Assembly (NCBI RefSeq): GCF_014640435.1
Contig: NZ_BMGY01000016.1
Span: 30,528 to 94,527, forward strand
Length of the DNA: 64,000 nucleotides
Source of the DNA: Hymenobacter frigidus
GTDB lineage: Bacteria; Bacteroidota; Bacteroidia; Cytophagales; Hymenobacteraceae
Direction of reading: 5' to 3'
Shown piece after piece: positions 1 through 11,579 of this stretch. The notes below the pieces were generated by a model. The model was not told where the DNA came from. It ran no database searches and saw only the letters and a program-made list of their open reading frames with translations. A program made the translations under genes and the position numbers. Every line of letters starts with the position of its first letter. Position 1 is the first letter of the stretch.

Positions 1-3000
1 GGGCTTGCCCACCAAGAAGCTCGACCAGATTATCTATTACGAGCGGTACGTCGTAGTTCAGCCCGGTACCTTGGCTGAGGAAGGCGTACAGATTCTTGAC
101 TTCCTCACCGAGGACGAGTACCTGGACATCATCGACAAACTCCCCCGGGAGAACCAGATGTTGCCCAATGAGGACCCCAACAAATTCATCGCCCGCATGG
201 GTGCCGATGCCCTGCACATGTTGCTGGAGCGCATCAATCTGGACGAGCTGAGTTACTCATTGCGTGACTCCGCCGCCCACGAAACTTCGCAGCAGCGTAA
301 GGCTGAAGCGTTGAAGCGCTTGCGTGTGGTAGAAGCTTTCCGTGACGCCGCTACCCGCGTGGAGAACCGCCCCGAGTGGATGGTCATCCGCATGGTGCCG
401 GTGATTCCCCCGGAATTGCGCCCTCTTGTTCCGCTCGACGGTGGCCGTTTCGCTACTTCCGACTTGAACGATTTGTACCGTCGCGTTATCATCCGCAACA
501 ACCGTCTCAAGCGCCTGATTGAAATCAAAGCGCCCGAGGTGATTCTGCGGAACGAGAAGCGGATGCTGCAAGAGGCCGTCGATTCGCTGTTCGACAACTC
601 GCGCAAGGTGAACGCCGTGCGTGCAGAAGGCAACCGTGCCCTGAAGTCGCTGTCCGACATGCTGAAAGGCAAGCAGGGCCGCTTCCGTCAGAACCTGCTT
701 GGTAAGCGTGTCGACTACTCCGGTCGTTCGGTTATTGTGGTTGGTCCGGAGTTGAAACTGCACGAGTGCGGTCTGCCCAAGAACATGGCAGCCGAGCTGT
801 TTAAGCCGTTCATTATCCGTAAGCTCATCGAGCGCGGTATTGTGAAAACGGTGAAATCGGCCAAGAAAATTGTGGACCGCAAGGACGCAGTGGTTTGGGA
901 CATCCTGGAAAATGTGCTGAAAGGCCACCCAGTATTGCTCAACCGGGCTCCTACGCTTCACCGTTTGGGTATCCAGGCGTTCCAGCCGCGCCTCATCGAG
1001 GGCAAGGCTATCCAACTGCACCCCCTCGTTTGTACGGCTTTCAACGCTGACTTTGACGGTGACCAGATGGCTGTGCACGTTCCCCTCGGACCGGCCGCTA
1101 TTCTGGAAGCCTCCATGCTCATGCTGGCTTCGCACAACATCCTGAACCCCGCCAACGGCGCACCCATCGCGGTGCCGTCGCAGGACATGGTTTTGGGCTT
1201 GTACTACGTTACCAAGGGCAAGCGTAGCACCGACGACGAGAAGATTGAAGGCGAAGGCCGCGTGTTTTACTCGGACGAGGAAGTGGTTATCGCCCTCAAC
1301 GAGAACAAGCTCTCGAAGCACGCCTACATCAAGGTGCGGACGCAGATTCGGGATGAGAACGACGAGATGGTGACCAAGGTGATTGACACCGTGGCCGGCC
1401 GCGTCCTCTTCAACCAGATGATTCCGGCAGAAGTCGGTTTCGTGGACGAGCTGCTGACCAAAAAGAAGTTGCAGCAAATCATCTCGACGGTATTCAAGCG
1501 CACGGGCATGGCCCGCACCGCGCAGTTCCTGGACGACATCAAGACCCTCGGTTTCCAGTCGGCCTACAAAGGCGGCCTGAGCATGGGTCTGGGCGACATC
1601 CAGATTCCGAAAGAGAAGGACGAGCTGATTCTGCAAGCCCAGAACGACGTGAAAGCGGTAACCCAGAACTACCAGATGGGTCTGATTACCGACAACGAGC
1701 GTTACAACCAGGTCATCGACATCTGGACGCGCATCAACAACCAAATCACGGAAACGCTGATGGGTCGTTTGGAGCGCGAAAACCAGGGCTTCAACTCCAT
1801 CTACATGATGATGCACTCGGGAGCCCGTGGCTCGCGCGAGCAGATTCGTCAGTTGGGCGGGATGCGTGGCCTGATGGCCAAGCCCCAGAAGTCGCTGCAA
1901 GGCTCGATTGGCGAGATTATCGAAAACCCGATTCTGTCGAACTTCAAAGAAGGTCTGGACGTAATCGAGTACTTTATCTCGACCCACGGTGCCCGTAAGG
2001 GCTTGGCCGACACGGCCTTGAAAACGGCTGATGCCGGTTACCTGACCCGTCGTCTGCACGACGTGGCGCAGGATGTGATTGTGAACGAGCAGGACTGCGG
2101 CACGCTGCGGGGCATCGACACGTTTGCGCTCAAGGACAACGAGGACGTGGTGGAGCTGCTGGCTGAACGCATCCTGGGCCGCGTGGCCGTGCACGACATC
2201 ATCGAGCCCCGCACGGGCGAAATGATTTTGGTGGCGGGCAACGAAATCAACGAAGAAGTAACCCGTCGGGTTGATTTGGCGGGCATCGAATCGGTGGAAA
2301 TTCGCTCGGTGCTGACCTGCGAAAGCAAGCGCGGCATCTGCGCCAAGTGCTACGGCCGCAACCTGGCTTCGGGCCGCATGGTGCAGCGTGGTGAGGCTGT
2401 CGGTGTTATTGCCGCGCAGTCGATTGGGGAGCCCGGCACGCAGCTCACGTTGCGTACTTTCCACGTAGGTGGGGTGGCATCCAACATTGCGGTGGAGTCG
2501 AACATCAAAGCCAAGTTTGCGGGTGTGGTGGAGTTTGAGGACATCCGTACCGTGACCACCACCACCGCCGATGGCGTGAAGGGGGCCGTGGTAATGGGAC
2601 GCTCGGGCGAAGTCCGCATCGTGGAGAAAGGCACCGGCCGCGTCTTCATGACCAACCACGTTCCCTATGGCTCGTTCATGCTCGTGAAGGAAGGGCAGGA
2701 AGTGGAGAAAGGCACTGAGTTGAACAACTGGGACCCGTACAACGCCGTGATTTTGGCCGAGTTCGACGGTACCGTGCAGTTCGATGCCATCACCGAAGGC
2801 GTGACGTATCGCGAGGAGTCGGACGAACAGACCGGTCACCGCGAGAAGGTTATTATCGAGTCGAAAGCGAAGGACCAGAATCCGTCCATCATCATTCGCC
2901 CCGGTAAAAAGGGCGATGTTGAAGGCCAGAAAGGCTACAGCATTCCCGTGGGTACCCACTTGAACGTGGAGAATAACGAGAAAATCAAGGCGGGCCATAT

Positions 3001-3982
3001 CCTAGCCAAGATTCCGCGCTCGGTGGGCAAAACCCGTGACATCACGGGTGGTCTGCCCCGCGTAACGGAGCTGTTCGAAGCCCGGAACCCGTCGAACCCG
3101 GCCGTGGTGTCGGAAATCGATGGCGTGGTAACTTACGGTACCGTGAAACGCGGCAACCGTGAAATCTACGTTGAGTCGAAAGACGGTGTCAAGAAGAAGT
3201 ACATGGTACCGCTGTCGAAGCACATTCTGGTGCAAGACAACGACTTTATCCGCGCCGGCATGCCGCTATCGGATGGGGCCATCACGCCGTCCGACATCCT
3301 GAGCATTCAGGGTCCCGGTGCCGTGCAGGAGTACCTCGTGAACGAGATTCAGGAAGTGTACCGCTTGCAGGGCGTGAAAATCAACGACAAGCACATCGAG
3401 GTGATTGTGCGGCAGATGATGCAAAAAGTCGTGATTCTCGATGCCGGTGACACGTCGTTCCTCGAAAATCAGGTGATTGATAAAATCCTCTTCATGGCCG
3501 AGAACGACACGATTATCGACATGAAAGTCGTGACCGAAGCCGGTGACTCAGCCAACATGAAGCCCGGTCAGATTGTGACGGCCCGTCGCCTCCGCGACGA
3601 GAACAGCAGCCTGAAACGCCGCGACCTGACCTTGGTGCAAGTGCGCGACGCGCAACCTTCGGTTTCGCGCCCCACGTTGCAAGGCATCACGCAAGCGTCG
3701 TTGGGTACGGCCTCGTTTATCTCGGCGGCCTCTTTCCAGGAGACGACCAAGGTGCTGAGCGAAGCCGCTATTCGTGGCAAATCCGACCAGCTCTTGGGCT
3801 TGAAGGAGAATGTCATCGTCGGTCACCTCATTCCGGCCGGTACTGGCTTGCGCGAGTACACGCGTCAGATTGTAGGCTCGAAAGAGGAAATGGAGGCTGC
3901 ATTAGCCGCCAAGGCTGCCGAAGAAGCAGTGCCTGTCAAGCGGCCCAGCCGCGCCGGCAAGCGCGAAGTGTCGGCTGAGTAA
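1..3982 (+). CDS. rpoC: RNA polymerase beta' subunit, 5' end outside the window
   Basis: Largest catalytic subunit of RNA polymerase. The reading frame is open from the first bases, so the true start lies upstream. About 1325 residues are present, and since Bacteroidota beta' is usually about 1430 residues, roughly 110 are missing, including the N-terminal zinc ribbon. The catalytic Mg-binding motif [10 protein letters not shown] is encoded near 1047-1076. The second zinc site is visible as CGTLRG followed by [11 protein letters not shown] (about 2098-2350). The trigger-loop region and the C-terminal jaw follow without a frameshift. It ends in a Lys/Arg-rich tail at TAA 3980-3982 and is followed at once by a strong terminator. 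rpoB is expected just upstream. Identification is certain. Confidence 0.98.
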   Translation, partial: GLPTKKLDQIIYYERYVVVQPGTLAEEGVQILDFLTEDEYLDIIDKLPRENQMLPNEDPNKFIARMGADALHMLLERINLDELSYSLRDSAAHETSQQRKAEALKRLRVVEAFRDAATRVENRPEWMVIRMVPVIPPELRPLVPLDGGRFATSDLNDLYRRVIIRNNRLKRLIEIKAPEVILRNEKRMLQEAVDSLFDNSRKVNAVRAEGNRALKSLSDMLKGKQGRFRQNLLGKRVDYSGRSVIVVGPELKLHECGLPKNMAAELFKPFIIRKLIERGIVKTVKSAKKIVDRKDAVVWDILENVLKGHPVLLNRAPTLHRLGIQAFQPRLIEGKAIQLHPLVCTAFNADFDGDQMAVHVPLGPAAILEASMLMLASHNILNPANGAPIAVPSQDMVLGLYYVTKGKRSTDDEKIEGEGRVFYSDEEVVIALNENKLSKHAYIKVRTQIRDENDEMVTKVIDTVAGRVLFNQMIPAEVGFVDELLTKKKLQQIISTVFKRTGMARTAQFLDDIKTLGFQSAYKGGLSMGLGDIQIPKEKDELILQAQNDVKAVTQNYQMGLITDNERYNQVIDIWTRINNQITETLMGRLERENQGFNSIYMMMHSGARGSREQIRQLGGMRGLMAKPQKSLQGSIGEIIENPILSNFKEGLDVIEYFISTHGARKGLADTALKTADAGYLTRRLHDVAQDVIVNEQDCGTLRGIDTFALKDNEDVVELLAERILGRVAVHDIIEPRTGEMILVAGNEINEEVTRRVDLAGIESVEIRSVLTCESKRGICAKCYGRNLASGRMVQRGEAVGVIAAQSIGEPGTQLTLRTFHVGGVASNIAVESNIKAKFAGVVEFEDIRTVTTTTADGVKGAVVMGRSGEVRIVEKGTGRVFMTNHVPYGSFMLVKEGQEVEKGTELNNWDPYNAVILAEFDGTVQFDAITEGVTYREESDEQTGHREKVIIESKAKDQNPSIIIRPGKKGDVEGQKGYSIPVGTHLNVENNEKIKAGHILAKIPRSVGKTRDITGGLPRVTELFEARNPSNPAVVSEIDGVVTYGTVKRGNREIYVESKDGVKKKYMVPLSKHILVQDNDFIRAGMPLSDGAITPSDILSIQGPGAVQEYLVNEIQEVYRLQGVKINDKHIEVIVRQMMQKVVILDAGDTSFLENQVIDKILFMAENDTIIDMKVVTEAGDSANMKPGQIVTARRLRDENSSLKRRDLTLVQVRDAQPSVSRPTLQGITQASLGTASFISAASFQETTKVLSEAAIRGKSDQLLGLKENVIVGHLIPAGTGLREYTRQIVGSKEEMEAALAAKAAEEAVPVKRPSRAGKREVSAE

Positions 3983-4006
3983 GCCAACCCTTTAAAGCAA
4001 GAAGAG

Positions 4007-4036
4007 GCCGACCGGTGCAAACCGGTCGGCTTTTTT
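4007..4036 (+). terminator. Intrinsic terminator of the rpo operon
   Basis: A perfect 10-bp stem (4007-4016 with 4021-4030) closes a GCAA tetraloop and is followed by six T residues. It lies 24 bases after the rpoC stop. This is a textbook factor-independent terminator. Confidence 0.92.
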
Positions 4037-4202
4037 GTTTTCCTTTGTTAGAACATGGATAACGTCCCATCAGGAACCATTTTCTGTAGGATTGCAAAGC
4101 GACTAGGGAAGGTTATTGCAGTAACACTTTGCTTATTCGTGGTCTTTATGCTTCTTCTCATATACAGGGCTGATTCCATGTAACCAATCTTTCAGAAAGA
4201 CT

Positions 4203-4526
4203 ATGCAACCAACCGACCAAAACCCGGACCCCAACGCCATCAACATTGAGCTTTCCGAAGCCATGGCCGAGGGCGAATACGCCAACCTCGCCATGATTGC
4301 GCACAGCAACAGCGAGTTCGTGATTGATTTCATCCGCATGATGCCCGGCCTGCCCAAGGCCAAGGTGAAGGCGCGTATCGTCGTCACGCCTGAGCACGCC
4401 AAGCGCCTCCTGCAAGCTCTCACGGAGAACATCGAGCGGTTTGAGGCCGCCTTTGGGCCCATCAAGATGCAGAACGAAGCCCCGAGTTACCCGATGAACT
4501 TCGGCGGCGCGGTAGGGGAGGCGTAA
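4203..4526 (+). CDS. DUF3467 family protein
   Basis: Encodes a 107-residue acidic, soluble protein of unknown function. The sequence matches the DUF3467 pattern I know from Bacteroidota: an N-terminal INIELSEAMAEGEYANL segment, a central hydrophobic strand region, then VVTPEHAKRLLQAL and NIERFEAAFGPI. In many Bacteroidota a gene of this family lies directly downstream of rpoC, as here. The 220-base gap after the rpoC terminator suggests separate transcription, although I see no clear promoter. No signal peptide or membrane segment is present. The family call is fairly secure; no role can be stated. Confidence 0.85.
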   Translation: MQPTDQNPDPNAINIELSEAMAEGEYANLAMIAHSNSEFVIDFIRMMPGLPKAKVKARIVVTPEHAKRLLQALTENIERFEAAFGPIKMQNEAPSYPMNFGGAVGEA

Positions 4527-4552
4527 GCTGAACTGGAAGCTTTAGCTGCTAA

Positions 4553-4585
4553 AGCGTCTTCACTAGATAGTGGAGGCGCTTTTTT
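4553..4585 (+). terminator. Terminator after the DUF3467 gene
   Basis: A 10-bp stem (4553-4562 with 4571-4580, two G-U pairs) is followed by a run of T residues at 4580-4585. It begins 26 bases after the stop codon. Confidence 0.75.
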
Positions 4586-4588
4586 GCT

Positions 4589-4709
4589 GCCCCTCCGGCA
4601 ACCTCACTCCCTGACCCCCTCTCCAAAAGAGAGGGGAAACCGGTCTTGCGCAGGCGTCAGGCGCCCCTCTCTTCTGGAGAGGGGCCGGGGGTGAGGTTGC
4701 CGGAGGGGC
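4589..4709. repeat. Long imperfect palindrome, dispersed-repeat type
   Basis: The outer arms are a perfect 19-bp inverted repeat (4589-4607 and 4691-4709), with partly paired inner arms rich in CCCTCTCC / GGAGAGGGG. The right half (4654-4701) recurs in degraded form at 9782-9828. Short open frames through it look like chance. It appears to be a small non-coding repeat unit of the genome. Confidence 0.75.
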
Positions 4710-4750
4710 GACTTCGCAACAGCTACAGAAAATTAACATCCTCACGCTGT

Positions 4751-4781
4751 TTGCTATTGCGGCGAAATAATCTTACCTTTG
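4751..4781 (+). promoter_or_regulatory. Bacteroidota-type promoter of the str operon
   Basis: TTG at 4751-4753 and TACCTTTG at 4774-4781 match the Bacteroidota housekeeping -33 TTG and -7 TAnnTTTG elements with 20-bp spacing. They lie 47 bases upstream of the rpsL start. Confidence 0.85.
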
Positions 4782-4828
4782 CAAGCCAAATTTCAGGGGC
4801 AAACGGCTCCAAACAAACCATCCACTAA

Positions 4829-5251
4829 ATGCCAACCATCAATCAGTTAGTACGAAAAGGCCGTGAGGCTTTGACTACCAAGTCGAAGTCGCCCGCCCTT
4901 GATTCGTGCCCGCAGCGTCGGGGCGTGTGCACCCGTGTGTACACCACCACGCCTAAGAAGCCGAACTCGGCTATGCGCAAAGTGGCCCGTGTGCGCCTTA
5001 CCAACGGTAAGGAAGTAAACGCATACATCCCCGGTGAAGGCCACAACCTCCAGGAACACAGCATTGTGCTGATTCGTGGCGGCCGGGTTAAAGACTTGCC
5101 AGGCGTGCGTTACCACATTATCCGTGGCGCCCTGGACACCGCCGGTGTAAGCGGCCGCACGCAGCGCCGTTCGAAGTACGGTGCCAAGCGTCCGAAGCCC
5201 GGTCAGCCCGTAGTGGCCGCCAAGGGTGCACCCGCTAAGAAGAAGAAATAA
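4829..5251 (+). CDS. rpsL: 30S ribosomal protein S12
   Basis: Decoding-centre protein of the small subunit, 140 residues. The conserved [10 protein letters not shown] segment begins at residue 42 and carries lysine 43, a position altered in many streptomycin-resistant strains; here it is the wild-type lysine. [13 protein letters not shown] is also intact. A short Lys/Ala-rich C-terminal tail makes it longer than the E. coli protein (124 residues). It is the first gene of rpsL-rpsG-fusA-rpsJ and has a clear promoter upstream. An unusual palindromic spacer separates it from rpsG. Confidence 0.97.
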   Translation: MPTINQLVRKGREALTTKSKSPALDSCPQRRGVCTRVYTTTPKKPNSAMRKVARVRLTNGKEVNAYIPGEGHNLQEHSIVLIRGGRVKDLPGVRYHIIRGALDTAGVSGRTQRRSKYGAKRPKPGQPVVAAKGAPAKKKK

Positions 5252-5255
5252 TTTA

Positions 5256-5338
5256 TTAGTTGTCAGTTGCCAGTAATCAATTGCCGGGGTGTGTAAATCC
5301 TGATAATTGACCGCTGGCAACTAACAACTGACAACTAA
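5256..5338. repeat. Inverted repeat between rpsL and rpsG
   Basis: The left arm TTAGTTGTCAGTTGCCAG (5256-5273) pairs with a right arm at 5314-5338 that carries a 7-base internal insertion. It ends 8 bases before the rpsG start, so the co-transcript would carry a long hairpin there. No T-run follows, so it is not an obvious terminator. Confidence 0.8.
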
Positions 5339-5346
5339 ATAAACCA

Positions 5347-5814
5347 ATGAGAAAGTCAAAACCAAAGAAGCGCATCTTGCTGCCGGACCCTAAATACAAG
5401 GAGACGCTGGTGACCCGCTTTGTGAACTACATGATGTACGATGGTAAGAAAAACCTGGCCTACACCATTTTCTACGATGCCTGCGACCTCGTAGAGGCCC
5501 GCACTAAGGAAAGCGGCCTCGAAATGTGGCGCAAAGCGTTGAACAACGTGATGCCGACCGTGGAAGTGAAAAGCCGCCGCGTAGGTGGTGCCACTTTTCA
5601 GGTTCCGATTGAAGTGCGCGCAGACCGCCGCATTTCGGTAGGTGCTAAATGGATGATTCAGTACGCGCGTCGTCGTGGTGAGAAGACCATGAAGGACAAG
5701 CTGGCTGGCGAAATCATCGCTGCTGCTAAAGGTGAAGGTGCTGCCGTTAAGAAGAAAGACGACACCCATCGCATGGCCGAGGCTAACAAAGCCTTCTCGC
5801 ACTTCCGATTCTAA
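5347..5814 (+). CDS. rpsG: 30S ribosomal protein S7
   Basis: Primary 16S rRNA-binding protein that nucleates assembly of the 30S head, 155 residues, the normal length. Recognised from the N-terminal MRKSKPKKR, the [19 protein letters not shown] core and the C-terminal [15 protein letters not shown]. It lies in the str operon between rpsL and fusA. Both flanking spacers hold long inverted repeats. In E. coli S7 represses its own operon by binding the rpsL-rpsG spacer, so structure here could matter for regulation; that is inference. Confidence 0.97.
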   Translation: MRKSKPKKRILLPDPKYKETLVTRFVNYMMYDGKKNLAYTIFYDACDLVEARTKESGLEMWRKALNNVMPTVEVKSRRVGGATFQVPIEVRADRRISVGAKWMIQYARRRGEKTMKDKLAGEIIAAAKGEGAAVKKKDDTHRMAEANKAFSHFRF

Positions 5815-5823
5815 TCAGCTTTT

Positions 5824-5906
5824 AGCAGCTTGGGGTCTTAGGTTCTTGGATTTTTTTGACGGACTGTTCTGTTAAACGACCCAAGACTCTAAGACCCCAA
5901 GTCGCT
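5824..5906. repeat. Inverted repeat between rpsG and fusA
   Basis: A left arm at 5824-5849, with core CTTGGGGTCTTAG, and a right arm at 5880-5906, with core CTAAGACCCCAAG, can form an imperfect hairpin of about 25 bp around a T-rich loop. It ends 18 bases before the fusA start. Its sequence differs from the rpsL-rpsG palindrome. Confidence 0.8.
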
Positions 5907-5924
5907 AAGACCCTAACCGAAATC

Positions 5925-8063
<2,139 letters not shown>

Positions 8064-8102
8064 TACCGGTCACTAACTTGGTCAATCGGACCAAAACCAC
8101 CA

Positions 8103-8408
8103 ATGAATCAGAAAATTCGCATTAAGCTGAAGTCCTACGACCACAACCTCGTAGACAAATCGGCCGAGAAAATCGTGAAAGCAGTGAAGGCCACCGGTGC
8201 CATCGTTAGCGGCCCGATTCCTTTGCCGACCCAAAAAGAAAGGTTCACCGTGTTGCGCTCGCCCCACGTGAACAAGAAGAGCCGGGAGCAATTCCAGCTT
8301 TGCACCTACAAGCGCCTTGTGGACATCTTCTCGACTTCATCGAAGACCGTGGATGCACTCATGAAGTTGGAATTGCCCAGCGGCGTTGACGTAGAAATCA
8401 AAGTCTGA
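8103..8408 (+). CDS. rpsJ: 30S ribosomal protein S10
   Basis: Head protein of the small subunit (NusE in antitermination complexes), 101 residues. Conserved segments are [33 protein letters not shown] and [11 protein letters not shown]. It sits 39 bases after fusA and closes the str operon. Normally it is followed by rplC; here a terminator and an unrelated membrane-protein gene intervene. Confidence 0.97.
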   Translation: MNQKIRIKLKSYDHNLVDKSAEKIVKAVKATGAIVSGPIPLPTQKERFTVLRSPHVNKKSREQFQLCTYKRLVDIFSTSSKTVDALMKLELPSGVDVEIKV

Positions 8409-8432
8409 GGATTCGATTTCAGTGTTAATTAA

Positions 8433-8473
8433 GAAAAAGCCCCCCCGCATTACTGCGGGGGGGCTTTTTCTTT
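8433..8473 (+). terminator. Strong bidirectional terminator after rpsJ
   Basis: AAGAAAAAGC plus a C-run pairs with a G-run plus GCTTTTTCTT around a short ATTAC-containing loop. A T-rich tract on either strand makes it functional in both directions. It cleanly ends the str operon before the O-antigen-ligase-like gene. Confidence 0.9.
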
Positions 8474-8502
8474 AGAACTTGCGGGGCTACCACTATGCAC
8501 CT

Positions 8503-9783
8503 ATGCCATTACAATCCATCTTTACCCTTGCCCGCCTGCACCGGGCCGCCTTGTTCTTCTGTGGCTGCGTCATCGTCGGTATCTTCATTGCCAATTGGTT
8601 TCGCATATTGCCAAGTATCGGTATGGCGGGTATCGCCGTGACGGGCCTTGTATATGCGGCCGCGTACCGCCGCGTAGCCCACTGGAACCTATGGCCGGTG
8701 TTCGGCAGCCTGTTTCTGGTGTTTCTCGTGCACCTTCTACAAGGCTTCAACACCGAAACCGCCAGTATGGGAGAGTACGGCAGGGACGTGGTGCTGCAAC
8801 TGCCGTTTCTGGCGTTGCCATTGGGTTTCTGGCTGCTACCTGCCTTGCCCGGCCGCTACTTGCGGTGGCTATGGCTGCTATTAATAGGTATGACAGTGCT
8901 GGCTGCTACTGGCGCGACCATCAACTACCTGCTACACGCCCGCGAAATCAACGAAAGCTACCTCCACTCGAAGGTGATGCCGACGGAACCGGACCATATC
9001 CGTTTTAGCCTCATTATCACTTTGGCCATCGCGGCCGCCACATTGTTGCTGGCGCATGAAGCCCTGCGAACGGTGTGGAGACGTTGGGTTGGTGGAGCCA
9101 TTGTAGTGCTGGCGCTTTTTCTGCATTTGTTGGCGGTGCGCAGCGGCGAAATGACCTTCTACGCCTTGGGCGGTCTGTCTATTTTGTGGTTGGTGCTTCG
9201 CAAGCGACAGTGGAAACAAGCCGGCGCACTGGCGGCGGTACTGGTGTTGCTACCAGTCTTCAGCTTCGTGGCATTTCCCACATTTCGTAATAAGTTCTAC
9301 AATACCCAGGAGGACGTAGGCAAGGTTAAGCAAACTAATAGTGCGGAAGGCAAGAACTACTCCATCGCCGCACGGGTGTATTCCTACAAAGCCGCGCTAG
9401 CCGTATGGCAGGACAACAAGCTAGTAGGAGTGGGGAAGCCGGACTTGGAAGGGGAGATGGCTAAGCGCTATGCTACGCTCTACCCCGAAATGGGTGCCAA
9501 GTTCTACATCCAACCCCACAACCAGTACCTCTACAATCTAGCCGCCTACGGTGCTTTGGGCTTGCTAATATTCTGCATCGGCCTTTTCTACCCCGCGTGG
9601 TGGGCCCGCCGCAAACGCGCGCCGCTGCTGCTTGCCCAATATGTGAGCATTGCCCTTTCCTTCTTGGTCGAATACACGCTGGAAACGCAGATTGGCCTCG
9701 CCTTTGTGGTGTTCATCTTGCTACTTGCACTGCAAGGCTCCCTGCCCTACGAGGAAGAGGACAAGACCTGGCGTCCAGCCTAG
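8503..9783 (+). CDS. O-antigen ligase (Wzy_C) family membrane protein
   Basis: A 426-residue integral membrane protein with about ten hydrophobic segments. A large periplasmic loop carries a PHNQYLYNLAAYG motif (about 9510-9548), typical of the Wzy_C / O-antigen ligase superfamily, which transfers or polymerises lipid-linked glycans at the periplasmic face. Start: a TTG-initiated extension is possible, but ATG 8503 gives a natural N-terminus. Gene context is odd: it sits between rpsJ and rplC, with a terminator before it and the rplC promoter after it. No own promoter was found. Substrate is unknown; ligase versus polymerase cannot be decided. Confidence 0.8.
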   Translation: MPLQSIFTLARLHRAALFFCGCVIVGIFIANWFRILPSIGMAGIAVTGLVYAAAYRRVAHWNLWPVFGSLFLVFLVHLLQGFNTETASMGEYGRDVVLQLPFLALPLGFWLLPALPGRYLRWLWLLLIGMTVLAATGATINYLLHAREINESYLHSKVMPTEPDHIRFSLIITLAIAAATLLLAHEALRTVWRRWVGGAIVVLALFLHLLAVRSGEMTFYALGGLSILWLVLRKRQWKQAGALAAVLVLLPVFSFVAFPTFRNKFYNTQEDVGKVKQTNSAEGKNYSIAARVYSYKAALAVWQDNKLVGVGKPDLEGEMAKRYATLYPEMGAKFYIQPHNQYLYNLAAYGALGLLIFCIGLFYPAWWARRKRAPLLLAQYVSIALSFLVEYTLETQIGLAFVVFILLLALQGSLPYEEEDKTWRPA

Positions 9784-9828
9784 CGTCAGGCTCCCCCTCT
9801 CCATGGGAGAGGAGGGTGAGGTTCTCGC
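9782..9828. repeat. Degenerate copy of the 4.6-kb repeat
   Basis: The pattern GCGTCAGGC...CCCCTCTCC...GGAGAGG...GGGTGAGGTT matches the right half of the palindrome at 4654-4701. It contains a 7-bp hairpin (9796-9802 with 9806-9812). It starts at the last bases of the O-antigen-ligase-like gene. Confidence 0.6.
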
Positions 9829-9887
9829 CAGAACGGCCGCACTTGCGCGAGCTAACCGCCTCACCCAGAAAATATTTCCAATCCTGC

Positions 9888-9919
9888 TTGTGATTCCCAA
9901 GCCTTTTTTCCTATCTTTG
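9888..9919 (+). promoter_or_regulatory. Promoter of the rplC-rpsN operon
   Basis: TTG at 9888-9890 and TATCTTTG at 9912-9919 have 21-bp spacing, matching the Bacteroidota consensus. They lie 62 bases before rplC, so the large-subunit gene run is transcribed apart from rpsJ. Confidence 0.85.
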
Positions 9920-9981
9920 CACTCCCTTAGCGAAAACGGCACTCGGTCGTTTTCTTTTTGTGTCATTTAATCATTAACAGA

Positions 9982-10602
9982 ATGCCTGGCATCATCGGTA
10001 AGAAAATCGGTATGACAAGCCTCTTCACTCCGGATGGGAAAAACATTCCCTGCACGCTCATTGAAGCGGGTCCGTGCGTAGTGACGCAGGTTAAGACTAT
10101 CGCGAATGACGGCTACACCGCCATTCAAATTGGGTACGGCGAGAAGAAAGTGAAGAACACCACCAAAGCCTTGGTAGGTCACTTCACGAAAGCCGGTACT
10201 ACCCCCAAGAAAAAATTGGTCGAATTCCGCCTCGACGCCGAATCGACCTACGCCGCCGGCGCAATCATCGACGCTACCCTCTTTGCCGAAGGCGAATTTG
10301 TGGACGTTGTTGGTACCTCCAAAGGCAAAGGTTTCCAGGGCGTTGTGAAGCGTTATAACTTCCAGGGTGTTGGTGGCCAGACCCACGGTCAGCACAACCG
10401 CCTGCGTCACCCCGGTTCTATCGGTGCGTGCTCTTGGCCTTCGCGCGTATTCAAAGGAATGCGCATGGGTGGCCGGATGGGCAACGACCGCGTGAAAGTG
10501 CAGAACCTGAAGGTGATGCGCGTAGTAGGCGACAAGAACCTGATTCTGGTGAGCGGCTCGATTCCCGGTGCTAAGAATTCTTACGTGGTAATCGAGAAAT
10601 AG
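9982..10602 (+). CDS. rplC: 50S ribosomal protein L3
   Basis: Early-assembly 23S rRNA-binding protein near the peptidyl transferase centre, 206 residues. ATG 9982 gives [11 protein letters not shown], the normal start; the frame is open 8 codons further upstream. The conserved loop [18 protein letters not shown] contains the glutamine that is methylated by PrmB in some bacteria. It is the first gene of its transcription unit, with rplD 8 bases downstream. Confidence 0.97.
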   Translation: MPGIIGKKIGMTSLFTPDGKNIPCTLIEAGPCVVTQVKTIANDGYTAIQIGYGEKKVKNTTKALVGHFTKAGTTPKKKLVEFRLDAESTYAAGAIIDATLFAEGEFVDVVGTSKGKGFQGVVKRYNFQGVGGQTHGQHNRLRHPGSIGACSWPSRVFKGMRMGGRMGNDRVKVQNLKVMRVVGDKNLILVSGSIPGAKNSYVVIEK

Positions 10603-10610
10603 ACGATACG

Positions 10611-11249
10611 ATGGAACTCGCAGTATACAGCCTCAAAGGCGAAGACACCGGCCGCAAGGTGACCCTGTCTGACGCCATCTTCGGTCTCGAAGTAAACGAG
10701 CACGTGATGTACTTGGACGTGAAGCAGTACTTGGCCAACCAGCGCCAGGGCACGCACAAATCCAAGCAGCGGAACGAGGTGCACGGCACCACGAAGAAAC
10801 TGAAGAAACAGAAAGGTACGGGCGGTGCCCGCGCCGGCAGCATGAAGTCAGGTGTGTTCGTAGGTGGTGGCCGGATGTTCGGTCCGCAGCCCCGCGACTA
10901 CAATTTCAAGCTGAACAAGAAGACCAAGCGCGTAGCTCGCCTCTCGGCTTTGTCCAGCTTGGCCAAAGACGGCAAAATCTCCATTGTGGAGAACATTGCC
11001 ATGGACGCTCCCCGCACCAAGGACTTCGTTGCCATCATTGACGGCCTCAAGCTGAACAATGGCAAAAAGACCATGCTCGTGACCGGTGAGGTCAATAAGA
11101 ACGTCATCCTTAGCGCCCGCAACCTGCAGAAAGTGAAAGTGTCGACGCCTATCGGCCTCAACACCCACGACCTGTTGAACACGGACACGCTCCTGATTTC
11201 GGAAGACGGCATGGCTTCATTGGTTGAACTCTATAGCACCGCCGAATAA
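10611..11249 (+). CDS. rplD: 50S ribosomal protein L4
   Basis: 23S rRNA-binding protein lining the exit tunnel, 212 residues. The tunnel-loop signature GTGGARAGSMKSGVFVGGG is encoded near 10817-10873. In E. coli L4 also represses the S10 operon, but no equivalent leader was recognised here. Its stop overlaps the rplW start by one base (TAATG). Confidence 0.97.
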   Translation: MELAVYSLKGEDTGRKVTLSDAIFGLEVNEHVMYLDVKQYLANQRQGTHKSKQRNEVHGTTKKLKKQKGTGGARAGSMKSGVFVGGGRMFGPQPRDYNFKLNKKTKRVARLSALSSLAKDGKISIVENIAMDAPRTKDFVAIIDGLKLNNGKKTMLVTGEVNKNVILSARNLQKVKVSTPIGLNTHDLLNTDTLLISEDGMASLVELYSTAE

Positions 11250-11536
11250 TGAGCACGCTAAAACGCCCCATCGTCACCGAAAAGGCCACTGGCCTGAACG
11301 AGAAAGGTCGCTACACTTTCGAAGTAGAGCGCACCGCCAACAAAGTGCAAATCAAGAAGGACATCGAAACGCTGTACGGCGTGACGGTAACCGACATCAA
11401 CACGATGCGCACCATTGGTAAAATGAAGTCGAAAGGCACCAAAGGCGGCCAGGTTTCTGGTCGTCGTGCCCACGGCAAGAAAGCTATTGTTACTGTGAAG
11501 GAAGGCGACATCATCGACTTCTACAGCAACCTCTAG
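11249..11536 (+). CDS. rplW: 50S ribosomal protein L23
   Basis: Exit-tunnel rim protein that docks trigger factor and SRP, 95 residues. It starts MSTLKRPIVTEKA, with the family's PxxTEK motif. It has the typical loop GKMKSKGTKGG and ends in the KEGDIIDFY strand. It starts one base inside the rplD stop codon, implying translational coupling. Confidence 0.96.
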   Translation: MSTLKRPIVTEKATGLNEKGRYTFEVERTANKVQIKKDIETLYGVTVTDINTMRTIGKMKSKGTKGGQVSGRRAHGKKAIVTVKEGDIIDFYSNL

Positions 11537-11579
11537 GCTTCGCCTCAATTTTCCGCCGCAAAAGCACAACTAGCTAGTA

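Noticed and set aside
257..2998. A 913-codon open frame on the minus strand opposite rpoC
   Set aside because: It is antisense to a certain gene, has low-complexity His/Leu/Val-rich composition typical of GC-rich shadow frames, and matches no family.
4646..4828. A 60-codon frame leading up to rpsL
   Set aside because: It runs through the palindromic repeat and the rpsL promoter, so it is chance.
8479..8502. TTG start eight codons upstream for the O-antigen-ligase-like gene
   Set aside because: It begins six bases after the terminator and adds only polar residues; ATG 8503 is better.
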